A stretch of 64,000 nt of DNA from Halanaerobium salsuginis (GCF_900114545.1 NZ_FOTI01000010.1:1-64000); one strand, 5' to 3'. Counted from the stretch's first letter, positions 46,797-57,041 are shown. The notes: a model not told the origin generated them from the sequence alone. Program-made: numbers and translations.

Positions 46797-48242
46797 ATGT
46801 CTACTAAATATGAAACAGTAATTGGTCTGGAAGTCCATGTCCAATTAGCAACAAAATCAAAGATTTTTTGCGGCTGCAGCACAGAATTTGGTAAAGCTCC
46901 CAACGAAAATACCTGTCCTGTTTGCCTGGGATTACCTGGTACTTTGCCAGTATTAAATAAAAAGGCAGTTGATTATGCAATTATGGCTGGTTTGGCTCTT
47001 AATTGTGAAATAGCTGATTACTCTAAATTTGATCGTAAAAATTATTTTTATCCTGATCTTCCAAAAGCTTATCAAATTTCACAATTTGATTTGCCAGTTG
47101 CTCAAAATGGTAAAATAAAAATTGAAACAGAAGCTGGTAAATTTGAAATTGGTGTAACTAGAGTTCATCTGGAAGAAGATGCTGGTAAATTAATTCATGA
47201 AGGTAGTATAGATAATTCAAAAGGTAGTTTGGTTGACTATAATCGGACAGGAGTTCCTTTAATTGAAATAGTTAGTGAACCAGATATGAGAACTCCTGCT
47301 CAGGCTAAAGCTTATTTAACAGAATTGAAACTGATTATGGAATATCTAGCTATTTCTGATTGCAATATGGAAGAAGGTTCTCTACGCTGTGATGCTAATA
47401 TTTCTTTAAGACCAATTGGCCAGGAAGAATTTGGCACTAAAGCAGAATTGAAAAATATGAATTCTTTTAGTGCGGTTGAAAAAGGTCTGACTTATGAAGT
47501 TAAAAGACAAAAAGATATTTTAGAATCAGGCGGAGAGGTTGTTCAGGAGACAAGGACCTGGGATGAAGCATTGGGTCGTACTATATCAATGCGTGGTAAA
47601 GAAGAAGCTCATGACTATCGTTATTTTCCTGAACCTGATTTAGTGCCTTTAGAAATTAGTCAGGAGTGGAAAGATCAGATGCAGGCTCAATTACCGGAAC
47701 TTCCCCGGGCTAAATATCAACGTTTTGTAACTGATCTAGGCTTACCTGAATATGATGCAGGCGTTTTAACTGGAGACAGAGAACTGGCTGAATTTTTTGA
47801 AGCTGCTTTAAAAGATTATAATGATCCCAAGAATTTAAGTAATTGGATGATGGGAGAGTTTTTACGACTTTTAAATGAAAACAATCAAACTCCTTTAGAT
47901 TCTGGAATTACAGCTCAAAATTTAGCTAAAATGTTAACTATGATAGATCAGGATGTAATTAGTGGTAAAATAGCTAAAGAAGTTTTCGAAAAAATGTATA
48001 CGACTGGTAATGATCCTGAGAAAATTGTTGAAGCAGAAGGATTAAAACAAATTAGTGATCAAAGTGAACTAGAAGATATTGTAGCAGGAGTTATTGCAGA
48101 TAACCCTGAAGCAGTAGAAGATGTTCAGAATGGAAAAGATCGAGCTATTGGTTATCTTGTTGGTCAGGTAATGAAAGAAACTAGAGGAAAAGCTAATCCT
48201 GGCATGGTTAATCAGCTTTTAAGAGAAAAACTAAAAAGTTAA
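46797..48242 (+). CDS. gatB: Asp/Glu-tRNA amidotransferase subunit B
   Basis: The 481-residue subunit binds the mischarged tRNA and activates the carboxylate with ATP. It has [23 protein letters not shown], the zinc-site cysteines (CGCS and CPVCLGLPG), [12 protein letters not shown], and the C-terminal YqeY/tail domain with [15 protein letters not shown]. The ATG follows GGAGAGGTG. It ends the gatCAB unit. Confidence 0.98.
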   Translation: MSTKYETVIGLEVHVQLATKSKIFCGCSTEFGKAPNENTCPVCLGLPGTLPVLNKKAVDYAIMAGLALNCEIADYSKFDRKNYFYPDLPKAYQISQFDLPVAQNGKIKIETEAGKFEIGVTRVHLEEDAGKLIHEGSIDNSKGSLVDYNRTGVPLIEIVSEPDMRTPAQAKAYLTELKLIMEYLAISDCNMEEGSLRCDANISLRPIGQEEFGTKAELKNMNSFSAVEKGLTYEVKRQKDILESGGEVVQETRTWDEALGRTISMRGKEEAHDYRYFPEPDLVPLEISQEWKDQMQAQLPELPRAKYQRFVTDLGLPEYDAGVLTGDRELAEFFEAALKDYNDPKNLSNWMMGEFLRLLNENNQTPLDSGITAQNLAKMLTMIDQDVISGKIAKEVFEKMYTTGNDPEKIVEAEGLKQISDQSELEDIVAGVIADNPEAVEDVQNGKDRAIGYLVGQVMKETRGKANPGMVNQLLREKLKS

Positions 48243-48259
48243 ATTAGTTAAATTTTTTT

Positions 48260-48299
48260 GAACTAGTCTGTCAGTTAATTATCTGCTGACAGCTAGTTC
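48260..48299. terminator. Inverted repeat after gatB, possible terminator
   Basis: GAACTAG/CTAGTTC and CTGTCAG/CTGACAG form a 14-bp stem with one bulge on each side. No direct T-run follows, so a terminator role is uncertain. Confidence 0.55.
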
Positions 48300-48353
48300 A
48301 ATTAATTGATATTTTTTAAATTTTCTGCAATTTAGCTACAGGAGGAGATTAGA

Positions 48354-48974
48354 ATGCTTAATTTAGATCAGATAGCAGTCAAAATTAAAAATAGAATACC
48401 CGGACCGATTCGTCTCCAGAGGTATTTTTCTGTTTTAATCCCCTTGCTTGAACTACAGGGAGAGCTACATTTAGTTTATGAAATGCGGTCTGCTAACTTA
48501 GCTACCCAGCCAGGTCAGATTTGCTTTCCCGGAGGTGGAATTGAAAAAGGGGAAGAATTCTCTGAGGCAGCAATTAGAGAATGTAGTGAAGAATTATTAA
48601 TCCCATCTACTAAAATAGAATTGTTGGGTGAAAGTGATTATTTGCTTACTCCTTTTAATTTTACTATTTATGCTTTTGTTGGCCGGCTTAAATTAAACTC
48701 TTTAACTGAAATAAAAGCTAATAGCTACGAGGTTGCAGAAGTTTTTACTGTTCCGTTAAAATATTTTTTAAATAATCCAGCTGAAAAATATACTGCAGTT
48801 TTAAAAAGTGAGTTTGATTCTGATTTCCCCTATCATCTGCTCCCTCAGGGAAAAAAATATAATTCACGGCGTGGTGATTATCAAATTTATTTTTATCGGT
48901 ATCAGGACAAAATAATTTGGGGTATAACTGCTGAACTAACTAAAAAATTTATTGATATTATTAGATCTGAATAA
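48354..48974 (+). CDS. Nudix hydrolase, CoA pyrophosphatase-like
   Basis: A 206-residue protein with a perfect Nudix box (GGGIEKGEEFSEAAIRECSE then EL; G-x5-E-x7-RE-x2-EE). Upstream lies the QPGQICFPGG segment, which is typical of the CoA pyrophosphatase (NudL/YeaB) subgroup cleaving CoA to 4'-phosphopantetheine and 3',5'-ADP. AGGAGGAG precedes the ATG. Substrate is inferred by subgroup only. The next gene cluster also handles CoA disulfides, though a link is speculative. Confidence 0.85.
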   Translation: MLNLDQIAVKIKNRIPGPIRLQRYFSVLIPLLELQGELHLVYEMRSANLATQPGQICFPGGGIEKGEEFSEAAIRECSEELLIPSTKIELLGESDYLLTPFNFTIYAFVGRLKLNSLTEIKANSYEVAEVFTVPLKYFLNNPAEKYTAVLKSEFDSDFPYHLLPQGKKYNSRRGDYQIYFYRYQDKIIWGITAELTKKFIDIIRSE

Positions 48975-48978
48975 AGAC

Positions 48979-49007
48979 TTGACATTTTAGCAAGTATATC
49001 GTATTAT
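48979..49007 (+). promoter_or_regulatory. Promoter of the arsR-cdr unit with palindromic -10 region
   Basis: TTGACA (48979-48984), 17-bp spacer, TATTAT (49002-49007). The 12-bp palindrome TTATTTAAATAA (49004-49015) overlaps the -10 and is a candidate operator for the ArsR-family protein encoded just downstream. Confidence 0.8.
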
Positions 49008-49044
49008 TTAAATAAAGCAATATAATAGAATTGGAGGAATTCAA

Positions 49045-49374
49045 ATGCCTTTTTTCACAAGTGAACAAGGAAAAAAAATTCTGGAAGCTAATTTTAAGGT
49101 TCTAGAAACAGAAGCAAATATATTAAAAGCAATAGCCCATCCAATTAGGCTGGCTATAGTTAAAGGCCTGCTGGCAGAAGAGGGCTGTAATGTTTCAGAA
49201 ATGCAAGATTGCCTTGATATTCCCCAGTCTACACTTTCACAGCATTTAGCTCGACTTAGAGAGGCAGATATTTTAAGTAGTGAAAGAAATGGACTAGAAA
49301 GAAATTATTACGTTGTGAACAAAAAAGCTCAGCAGATAATCGGGGTTTTGAGTAAATTTAAATTAGAAAAATAA
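49045..49374 (+). CDS. ArsR/SmtB-family regulator, probably sulfur-responsive
   Basis: A 109-residue winged-helix protein: LKAIAHPIRLAIVKGLL, recognition helix IPQSTLSQHLARLREADIL and the wing SERNGLERNYYV. The classical metal motif ELCVCDL is replaced by a C48-x7-C56 pair (GCNVSEMQDC). With the neighbouring CoA-disulfide reductase/rhodanese fusion this suggests persulfide or redox sensing as in SqrR/BigR/YgaV proteins, whose cysteines lie at other positions. It probably represses its own promoter. The ATG follows TTGGAGGAA. Confidence 0.82.
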   Translation: MPFFTSEQGKKILEANFKVLETEANILKAIAHPIRLAIVKGLLAEEGCNVSEMQDCLDIPQSTLSQHLARLREADILSSERNGLERNYYVVNKKAQQIIGVLSKFKLEK

Positions 49375-49434
49375 CTTTGCTTAGCCGATAATTTTAAAAT
49401 AGATTAAGTTAATTATTGACAGGAGGAATTCAAA

Positions 49435-51957
49435 ATGGCTAAAAAAATTGTAATAATAGGTGGAGTTGCTGGTGGAGCAAGCACAGCAGCCCGCCTGCGT
49501 AGAATGGATGAACAGGCAGAAATAATTATTTTGGAAAAAGGAGAGCATATATCTTTTGCCAATTGTGGGTTACCTTATCACATTGGAGACGTTATTCCAG
49601 AAAGAGAAAAATTACTAGTTCAGACACCAGAAGCAATGAAAGCTAGATTTAAAATTGATGTTAGAATTAAAAATGAAGCATTAAAAATTAACAGACAGCA
49701 AAAAACTTTAGATATTAAAGATTTGGCAACTGGAGAAACTTATCAGGAAAGCTATGATAAACTTGTTTTATCACCTGGAGCTAGACCAATAAAACCACCT
49801 TTACCTGGACTTGATTTTGATCAAGTATTTACTTTAAGAAATATTCCAGATACTGATCAGATAAAAAATTATCTAGATCAGCACAAACCAGATCGTGCAG
49901 TAGTTGTGGGCGGAGGATTCATTGGCCTTGAAATGGCAGAAAATCTTCATGAAAGAGGTCTTGAGGTTTCACTTGTTGAAATGATGGATCAGCTGATGGG
50001 AGCACTTGATTATGAAATGGCAGCTCAGTTGCATAATCATCTGCGAACCAAAGGGATTGATTTACAGCTTGGTGATGGAATAACAGGAGTTGAAGAGGCT
50101 GGTTCACGTAAATTAGTTAATTTGCAGAGTGGGAAAAGTATTAAAACGGATCTAGTTATTCTGGCAATTGGTGTAAAGCCAAATACAGAGCTAGCTGCTC
50201 AGGCTAATTTAGAAATTGGACCAACAGGTGGAATTAAAGTAAATGAATATCTTCAAACTTCCGATCCAGATATTTATGCAATAGGTGATGCAATTGAAGT
50301 AAAAGATTTTGTGAGTGAAAATCCAACTATGGTACCATTAGCTGGACCAGCTAATAAGCAGGGCAGAATAGTAGCTGATAATATTTCTGGGCGCCAGGAA
50401 AAATATCAGGGAACTCAGGGTACAGCTATTGCTAAAGCCTTTGATTTAGCAGTTGCTTCAACTGGTTTAGCAGAAAAAAAGCTGCAGGAGCTGGGAATAG
50501 ATTACCATACAGTTCATATTAATTCTAATAACCATGCTGGCTACTATCCAGGAGCAGTTCCAATGTTTATAAAATTGCTCTTTTCTCCAGAAGGAACTGT
50601 TCTGGGAGCTCAAATTGTCGGTTATGAAGGTGTTGATAAAAGAATAGATATATTTGCAACAGCTGTCCGTCATAAGTTTAGTATTTATGATTTACAAGAA
50701 TTAGAGCTTGCTTATGCACCGCCTTATGGTTCTGCTAAAGACCCAGTTAATATGGTAGGATTTGCAGCTGGCAATTTACTGCAGGGTGAGGTAGAAAATA
50801 CTTATTGGCAGGAATTAGAAGATATTGATCCTGTTAAAACTGTGTTACTTGATGTACGGGAAGAAGTAGAGACACAGCTTGGTGTAATTAAAAATTCAAT
50901 TAATATTCCTTTAAATGAATTAAGAGATCGTCTAGTTGAACTTGACCAAGATAAAGAATACATTAGTTATTGTGCAGTAGGATTGAGAGGTTATATAGCT
51001 GCCCGAATTTTAAGTCAACATGGTTTTAAAGTTAGTAATTTAAGCGGTGGATATAAATTATATAAAGCGGTTAAAGATGATCAAGAAAAAGTAATTGAAG
51101 CCCCAGATGAAGCTAACTATAATTCAGCTTCTAATCCTGAAGAAGCAAATCAAATTGGACTTGATATGCTGAAAAAAGGACAAGGTAAATTACTTGAACT
51201 TGATGCTTGTGGTCTGCAGTGTCCTGGACCAATTATGCAGGTTTATAAGAAAATGGAAAAAATGAAGCAGGGTGATATTCTCGAAGTAAAAGCAACTGAT
51301 CCTGGTTTTAAACAAGATATCAGAGCCTGGGCCAAAAATACTGGTAATACTGTTTTAAGTATCGAAGAAGAAGCTAAAATAATTAAAGTTACTCTTTTAA
51401 AAGGAGCACTAGAAAGCTCAGATTCTCAAGCTGTACAAACAACACCGGGAACGGGAAAACAAGCTAATTTGGCTGTTCAACCAACTAAAAAAGGTAAAAC
51501 AATGGTAGTTTTTAGTGGTGAGCTTGATAAAGCAATTGCATCTTTTATTATTGCAAATGGTGCAGCAGCAATGGGTAATGATGTGACTTTATTTTTTACT
51601 TTCTGGGGCTTAAATATTTTACGTAAAGATGGCCCAATTAGTTCAGAAAAAAATGTAATGGAAAAAATGTTTGCTAAAATGATGCCACAGGGAAGTAAAA
51701 AATTGCCGCTTTCGAATATGAACATGCTGGGAATTGGGCCTAAAATGATTCGTGGAATTATGGACAAAAAAGGTGTTGATTCACTGGAAGAGTTGATAAG
51801 TCAAGCCCAAGATAATGGTGTTCGACTTGTTGCCTGTCAAATGACTATGGATATGTTAGGAATAAAAAAAGAAGAACTGCTGCCTGGTGTTGAAGTTGGG
51901 GGAGTTGCAACTTTTCTGGGAGCAGCAGATGAATCTAATATGAGTTTGTTTATCTAA
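49435..51957 (+). CDS. CoA-disulfide reductase–rhodanese–TusA–DsrE fusion
   Basis: The 840-residue protein joins four sulfur-handling domains. Residues 1 to about 448 form a pyridine nucleotide-disulfide oxidoreductase of CoA-disulfide reductase type (IIGGVAGGASTAARLRR, active C44 in FANCGLPYHIG). About 455-545 is a rhodanese with C513 in SYCAVGLRGY. About 585-660 is TusA with C592-x3-C596 (ACGLQCPGP). About 680-840 is DsrE-like with C801 in ACQMTMDMLG. It likely moves persulfide sulfur between domains and reduces CoA persulfide or polysulfide with NAD(P)H. It lies 60 bp after the ArsR-type regulator, and both start sites share GGAGGAATTCAAA. Confidence 0.93.
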   Translation: MAKKIVIIGGVAGGASTAARLRRMDEQAEIIILEKGEHISFANCGLPYHIGDVIPEREKLLVQTPEAMKARFKIDVRIKNEALKINRQQKTLDIKDLATGETYQESYDKLVLSPGARPIKPPLPGLDFDQVFTLRNIPDTDQIKNYLDQHKPDRAVVVGGGFIGLEMAENLHERGLEVSLVEMMDQLMGALDYEMAAQLHNHLRTKGIDLQLGDGITGVEEAGSRKLVNLQSGKSIKTDLVILAIGVKPNTELAAQANLEIGPTGGIKVNEYLQTSDPDIYAIGDAIEVKDFVSENPTMVPLAGPANKQGRIVADNISGRQEKYQGTQGTAIAKAFDLAVASTGLAEKKLQELGIDYHTVHINSNNHAGYYPGAVPMFIKLLFSPEGTVLGAQIVGYEGVDKRIDIFATAVRHKFSIYDLQELELAYAPPYGSAKDPVNMVGFAAGNLLQGEVENTYWQELEDIDPVKTVLLDVREEVETQLGVIKNSINIPLNELRDRLVELDQDKEYISYCAVGLRGYIAARILSQHGFKVSNLSGGYKLYKAVKDDQEKVIEAPDEANYNSASNPEEANQIGLDMLKKGQGKLLELDACGLQCPGPIMQVYKKMEKMKQGDILEVKATDPGFKQDIRAWAKNTGNTVLSIEEEAKIIKVTLLKGALESSDSQAVQTTPGTGKQANLAVQPTKKGKTMVVFSGELDKAIASFIIANGAAAMGNDVTLFFTFWGLNILRKDGPISSEKNVMEKMFAKMMPQGSKKLPLSNMNMLGIGPKMIRGIMDKKGVDSLEELISQAQDNGVRLVACQMTMDMLGIKKEELLPGVEVGGVATFLGAADESNMSLFI

Positions 51958-51990
51958 AATTAATTGAATTTAACTTTTTAAATGTAAATA

Positions 51991-52021
51991 TAAAGGGCTG
52001 CCTATTAAGGCAGCCTTTATA
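51991..52021. terminator. Bidirectional terminator between cdr and the MATE gene
   Basis: AAAGGGCTGCC and GGCAGCCTTTAT pair around TATTAA. Flanking A and T runs would serve both convergent genes. Confidence 0.88.
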
Positions 52022-52036
52022 TTTATTAAGATGTAT

Positions 52037-53404
52037 TTAAATAGAATTTCTGTTTTCAAGTTTACTATAAATATGTTTAAATTTAAAATAGATCCAGATA
52101 ACTGCTGGAATTAAACTAGCTGCTTCTGAAATAGGAAAAGCAAACCAGAGTTTTTCTAGTCCAAACCATTGCCCCAGCAAGTACATAACAGGTAAAAGAA
52201 CAATTATTTGACGTAAAAATGAGAAAAACAAACTAGGAAATCCATTACCAAGGGCCTGAAAAGTAGTAGAAATTATAATAGCTGGTCCAATAATGGGAAA
52301 TGCAATACTAATTATCCTGAGCGCATTTTCTCCAATAGCAAGCAGCTGTGGATCATTATTAAATAATTTAATTAACAAGTCAGGTATAGTTTGAAAAATA
52401 ACAAAACCAGTTGTAGTAAAAATAACAGCAACTAAAAGGGTTGATTTAAATGTTTTTTTCATTCGATCAGGATTATGGTGTCCATAATTATACCCCATAA
52501 TCGGCATAAAGCCTTGATTTAAACCAAATACTGGCATAAAGACAAAGGACTGCAGTCTAAAATAAATTCCAGCTGCAGCAATTGCTGTGCTACCAAAACC
52601 AGCTAAAATTCTATTCATACCTCCCAGCATAAAACTGGCCAGGAATTGCATTACCATAGCAGGAAAACCTACAATATAAATTTCCCGAATAATTGTGAAG
52701 TCCAGCGAGAAGTCACGAGGGGAAATCTGTAGTTCATTTTTATCACTAAATAAAATGTAAATCAGGAAAAAAGTACTAATTATTCTTGCTATAACTGTTG
52801 CTAAAGCAGCACCAGAAACCCCCATAGCAGGGAAAAAACCAATTCCATAGATAAGAAATGGATCAAATATAATATTAAGTATTGAACCGATTAACATTGC
52901 TACCATAGGAGTAAAAGTATTACCTTCTCCCCGTAAAACATTATTAGTGATCATCGGGAAAAAAAGTGCTATAGAACCTAATAAAATAATTTCTATGTAA
53001 TCTCCCCCCATTTGAATTAAATTCCTTTCACTAGTAAATAAATTAATAATTTGATCAGAAAAGAAAAATCCAAGTAGAGCTACAATAATTCCATAAATAA
53101 AAGCCAGTAAAATACTATGTTCAGCCGCATTAATAGCTGCGTGTCTGTTATTTTCACCTAAACGTCTAGAAATTAAAGAACTTGCTCCAACTCCAGTTCC
53201 TACCCCAATCCCCAATAAAATTATTTGAATGGGAAAAGCAAGTGAAAGTGCAGAAAGAGCATCAGTACTTATTCTTCCAACATAAATACTGTCAACTACA
53301 TTATAAAGAGCTTGGATTGCCATAGCTATAATTGAAGGAACAGATAATCGCATTAAAAGCGGAATAATTGGTTCTGTTCCCAGTTTTTTTGATTTGCTTT
53401 CCAT
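52037..53404 (-). CDS. MATE-family efflux transporter
   Basis: A 455-residue membrane protein with about twelve helices and the MATE pattern: PSIIAMAIQALYNVVDSIYVGR at the N-terminus, LGENNRHAAINAAEHS, and GFMPIMGYNYGHHNPDRMK in the middle. Such proteins export drugs or metabolites by Na+ or H+ antiport. The second ATG (53404) is preferred, as AGGAGG lies seven bases before it but only one base from the first ATG (53410). Substrate is unknown. Confidence 0.92.
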   Translation of the reverse strand: MESKSKKLGTEPIIPLLMRLSVPSIIAMAIQALYNVVDSIYVGRISTDALSALSLAFPIQIILLGIGVGTGVGASSLISRRLGENNRHAAINAAEHSILLAFIYGIIVALLGFFFSDQIINLFTSERNLIQMGGDYIEIILLGSIALFFPMITNNVLRGEGNTFTPMVAMLIGSILNIIFDPFLIYGIGFFPAMGVSGAALATVIARIISTFFLIYILFSDKNELQISPRDFSLDFTIIREIYIVGFPAMVMQFLASFMLGGMNRILAGFGSTAIAAAGIYFRLQSFVFMPVFGLNQGFMPIMGYNYGHHNPDRMKKTFKSTLLVAVIFTTTGFVIFQTIPDLLIKLFNNDPQLLAIGENALRIISIAFPIIGPAIIISTTFQALGNGFPSLFFSFLRQIIVLLPVMYLLGQWFGLEKLWFAFPISEAASLIPAVIWIYFKFKHIYSKLENRNSI

Positions 53405-53501
53405 AAACATACCTCCTAATATTAATATTTTGCTGTTGATAATGTATCATAAAAATTTAACTTTTTTAATTAGCTGTTTAAACTTATGTAATTATTCTAA
53501 T

Positions 53502-54428
53502 TTAAAAAATAGTTGATAAGTAGGAAATTAAAGGAATACTTAAAGCAGCCAGCAAAGTGGATAAAAAGAGACTTTCGGCAGCAAATATATAATCTCCTCC
53601 ATATCTTTCAGCAAAAATAACACCGTTTGCTGAAGCTGGCATGGCTATTTGAATAACTAAAATAGTTCTGATTGGATCAGCAACGTTAAAATAGCTTAGT
53701 ATTAATAAAGCAGTAATTGGGATTAAAAGCAGTTTTAAAAAAGAGTAAATAAATATATTTATATCTTTAAAAATACCGGCAAAATTTATTTCTGCCAGAC
53801 CACAGCCAATTACAAGCATAGAAAGCGGAAAGGTAGCTTCTGCCAGCATATCAACAGCAGACATAATGGTAGTTGGTAATTTGATACCAGTTATCATTAA
53901 TCCTACTCCAATAATAATTGCTATAACACCGTTATTTAAAACCTGGCGCAGATCAAACCCTTCTTCCTGCTTGCTCCGTAGAAAAAGATTGATTCCATAA
54001 GTCCAGATTAACAGATTAAAAATAATTACCCCAATTGAACCGAAGAAAAGTCCTTTTTCCGGAAAAATAACATTAATAACTGGCAGACCCATATAACCAA
54101 CATTACCAAAAATTAAAAAGAATTTAATCACAGTCTTTTTTGCTTTATTAACAGGAAATAATTTGGCAATTAAACTGCCAATTATAATTAAGACTAAATA
54201 AAAAGCAATCCAGTAAAGAAATAGTTTTTTAAAATTACTTAACATACTGGCTGTGATCTCTATTTGAAGTGAAGAAATTAACATTGCTGGTATTACAAGA
54301 TCTAATAATATTTTTGAGATTGCGCCAGTTTCTTTTTTATCAAGATGATTTGTTTTTCTTAGAAGATAACCCAGCCCAATTAAGATAAATAAAGATATAA
54401 TTTGCTTAATAACAACTGTAAAATTCAA
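53502..54428 (-). CDS. AEC-family transporter (auxin efflux carrier family)
   Basis: About 308 residues and ten hydrophobic helices. Family motifs are LGYLLRKTNHLDKKETGAISKILLDLVIPAMLISSL and the C-terminal MPASANGVIFAERYGGD. Bacterial members often transport malate or other carboxylates. A TTG start at 54428 fits best, since GGGAGG lies seven bases upstream; the longer frame from 54461 would include that ribosome site in the coding region. Substrate is unknown. Confidence 0.88.
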   Translation of the reverse strand: MNFTVVIKQIISLFILIGLGYLLRKTNHLDKKETGAISKILLDLVIPAMLISSLQIEITASMLSNFKKLFLYWIAFYLVLIIIGSLIAKLFPVNKAKKTVIKFFLIFGNVGYMGLPVINVIFPEKGLFFGSIGVIIFNLLIWTYGINLFLRSKQEEGFDLRQVLNNGVIAIIIGVGLMITGIKLPTTIMSAVDMLAEATFPLSMLVIGCGLAEINFAGIFKDINIFIYSFLKLLLIPITALLILSYFNVADPIRTILVIQIAMPASANGVIFAERYGGDYIFAAESLFLSTLLAALSIPLISYLSTIF

Positions 54429-54732
54429 AAATCTGCCTCCCAATTTTAATTTAAGCCCCAATGATTAATTGCGGCTTGTTAGATAATAATATTTATAATT
54501 GTTAACCAATCTATCAACCAATTCTACCATAGAAAAAAAAATCTGTAAAGCTTGCTCTGACTAGCTGAGCTTAGATTATTTGCCTAAAAGTTAAATTTTA
54601 TGTTAAACTAAGCTTAAACTTAAGCTCTAAAATATTTTAAAGAAAAGCTGGATTATAGTAAAATAAAAATTATATTTAATTAATAATATATTTAAAGATT
54701 ATATATAGTAGATTATAAGAGGAGTGCCTATT
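54429..54732. other. AT-rich divergent intergenic region
   Basis: About 300 bp between the divergent AEC and rRNA methyltransferase genes. No hairpin with a T-run, riboswitch or small ORF was recognised. Promoters for both genes should lie here, but none has a convincing -35/-10 pair. Confidence 0.45.
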
Positions 54733-56088
54733 TTGAAAAAAGGAAGTATTCTTAAATTAAAAATTCACGATCTTGCGCATGGTGGAGATGGAGTTGCCAG
54801 AACTGACTCAGGACGAACTGTTTTTATTTCTCGCACAGTACCAGGTGATTTAGTTGAGGCTAAGGTTACTAAAATTAAAAAAAACTATGCTTTTGCCAAT
54901 TTGAAAAAAATAATAAAGCCGGCTGCCAATAGAATAGAACCTCCCTGTCCTGTTTTTCAGACATGTGGAGGATGTCAGCTGCAGCAGCTTGATTATCAAG
55001 CAGAGTTAGAACTTAAAACTAACAATATTAAACAGTTAGTTAATCGTATTGGTGGGATTAATAATTTTAAATTAAATCCTGTTCAGGCAGCTGCAGCAGA
55101 ATTTCGTTATCGAAATAAAGCTCAATTTCCGCTGGCAATTAATAAAGCAGGAAAAATTACAGCTGGATTTTATCAGCGGGGAAGTCATAAAGTAGTACCT
55201 TATCATGATTGTTTAATCCAGCATCCTTTAATTAATCGTATTTTGAAAGTTACGCTAGCTGAACTAAATAAAGCAGAACTTACAGTCTATAATGAACACA
55301 CTTTACAGGGACTGCTCAGGCATCTTGTGATTAGAGTTGGCTTTTGTACTAATCAGGCATTATTGGTTTTAGTAACTAATCGACTAGAATTTAAAGAAAA
55401 AAAAGCAATTGCTCGTTCTTTGATGAAACAGATTCCAGAACTAAAAGGAATTATGCAAAATGTTAATTCTGCTAATACCAATGTGATTTTTGGTCAGCAA
55501 GACCTTTTGTTAGCAGGTAAAGCTAAAATTAAAGAATATATTGGAAAGACAGTTTATTCCATTTCTGCTCGTTCATTTTTTCAGGTTAATACAATGCAGG
55601 CTGAAAAACTCTATAGTAAAGTTGTCAGTTATTTGGAAGCTGCTTCAGCTGAAAATGTTATTGATGCTTTTTCTGGTACAGGCAGCATAGCACTTTATCT
55701 GGCTGAAAAAGTTAAACAAATTTATGCTATTGAATCACTCCCTCAGGCAGTTACAGATGCGAAATTTAATGCTGAGTTAAATCAAATTGAAAAAATAAAA
55801 TTTATCCAGGGACAGGTCGAAAAAGAATTACCTGCTTTAGTTGCCGAAAATGAGATTGATACAATTATTTTTGATCCTCCGCGCAAAGGGCTTGCTGCAG
55901 AAACACTAGAACTGTTAAAAAATGTTAATATTGCTACTTTAATTTATATTTCCTGTAATCCTGCTACTCAGGCACGAGACTTAGCGATATTAAAAACAGA
56001 TTATAATTTAGTTGAAATTCAACCAGTTGATCTTTTTCCCCAGACTTATCATTTAGAATCAATTGCCTTATTGAAAAGCAAAAAATGA
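54733..56088 (+). CDS. 23S rRNA (uracil-5)-methyltransferase, RlmD/RumA family
   Basis: The 451-residue protein has an N-terminal TRAM domain (LKIHDLAHGGDGVARTDSGRTVFI), a [4Fe-4S] cysteine motif (CPVFQTCGGCQLQQL) and a SAM methyltransferase domain (DAFSGTGSIALYL, FDPPRKGL, the catalytic cysteine in YISCNPATQARDL). It methylates a uridine in 23S rRNA; which position cannot be told. The start is TTG at 54733, eight bases after GAGGAG; the GTG at 54724 overlaps this site. Confidence 0.94.
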   Translation: MKKGSILKLKIHDLAHGGDGVARTDSGRTVFISRTVPGDLVEAKVTKIKKNYAFANLKKIIKPAANRIEPPCPVFQTCGGCQLQQLDYQAELELKTNNIKQLVNRIGGINNFKLNPVQAAAAEFRYRNKAQFPLAINKAGKITAGFYQRGSHKVVPYHDCLIQHPLINRILKVTLAELNKAELTVYNEHTLQGLLRHLVIRVGFCTNQALLVLVTNRLEFKEKKAIARSLMKQIPELKGIMQNVNSANTNVIFGQQDLLLAGKAKIKEYIGKTVYSISARSFFQVNTMQAEKLYSKVVSYLEAASAENVIDAFSGTGSIALYLAEKVKQIYAIESLPQAVTDAKFNAELNQIEKIKFIQGQVEKELPALVAENEIDTIIFDPPRKGLAAETLELLKNVNIATLIYISCNPATQARDLAILKTDYNLVEIQPVDLFPQTYHLESIALLKSKK

Positions 56089-56119
56089 CTTTTTAATAGA
56101 GCAGGAGAGGATGAAAAAA

Positions 56120-56896
56120 GTGAATAAAACAATTGATTTGATTGAACAAAGAGTATCTTTGAGAAAATTTGCTGATCGCAAAATATCATGTCAAGTTAAA
56201 AATCAGATTTTACATAGTACTTTGAGGGCACCAACAGCAGGAAATATGATGCTGTATTCGATTATTGATGTTGTTGATCAGCACAAAAAAGAAGTATTAA
56301 GCCGTAGCTGTGATAATCAACCTTTTATTGCTAAAGCTCCGCTTGTTTTAATTTTTTTAGCTGATTTTCAACGATGGTATGATTATTACAAACTATCAGA
56401 TGTAAAAGATTATTGTAAACAAAACGGTAAAGAATTTATTGGACCTACTGAAGCTGATTTAATGTTAGGCTGTAGTGATGCTTTAATTGCAGCCCAGACT
56501 GCTGTGCTGGCTGCTGAATCATTAGAGATTGGTTCTTGTTATATTGGCGATATTATGGAAAATTATGAAACACATCGTGAATTGTTTGAACTTCCTGAAT
56601 GGACATTCCCAGTTACAATGTTAGTTATGGGCTATTATCCTGATAACAGGCCTACTCCACGGCCTCGCTTTAATCAAGAATATATAGTCACAAAAGATAT
56701 TTATCATAAATTAACAGATGCTGAATTGCAGGATTTGTTTGCTGAACGCAGCCAAAGATTTAAGCCTGATAATAGTTTAGCTGCTCAAAATTTTGGTCAG
56801 TTTATGTATGGGCGTAAAACAGGTGCTGATTTTTCAGCTGAAATGGCACGCTCTGTTAAAAAATTTCTAAAACACTGGCAGGGGGAAAAATTATAA
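56120..56896 (+). CDS. Nitroreductase family protein
   Basis: A flavoprotein-like protein of about 258 residues with the nitroreductase opening IEQRVSLRKFADRKI, LRAPTAGNMMLYSII, and LMLGCSDALIAAQTAVLAAESLEIGSCYIGDI. It would use FMN and NAD(P)H to reduce nitro compounds or quinones; natural substrate unknown. The C-terminal 60 residues (FAERSQRFKP...FLKHWQGEKL) extend beyond the core fold. The GTG at 56120 is favoured by spacing from AGGAGAGG; the ATG at 56111 touches that site and would add three residues. Confidence 0.88.
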   Translation: MNKTIDLIEQRVSLRKFADRKISCQVKNQILHSTLRAPTAGNMMLYSIIDVVDQHKKEVLSRSCDNQPFIAKAPLVLIFLADFQRWYDYYKLSDVKDYCKQNGKEFIGPTEADLMLGCSDALIAAQTAVLAAESLEIGSCYIGDIMENYETHRELFELPEWTFPVTMLVMGYYPDNRPTPRPRFNQEYIVTKDIYHKLTDAELQDLFAERSQRFKPDNSLAAQNFGQFMYGRKTGADFSAEMARSVKKFLKHWQGEKL

Positions 56897-57041
56897 TCTT
56901 TTAGTTTATTCTAAATAAATTTAAAATCCTTTTTAAGAAGCGTTAAATGGCTTACTGAATTTTAATCTCTAAACTGTAATTATTTAATTAAGCTAAATAA
57001 AAAGTATGTATTGATTAATTTATTTAGAGGAGGTTTAAGTT

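Noticed and set aside
51477-51767. Minus-strand open frame inside the DsrE domain of the sulfur protein
   Set aside because: It lies wholly inside a confident gene and has no family resemblance or ribosome site; a shadow frame.
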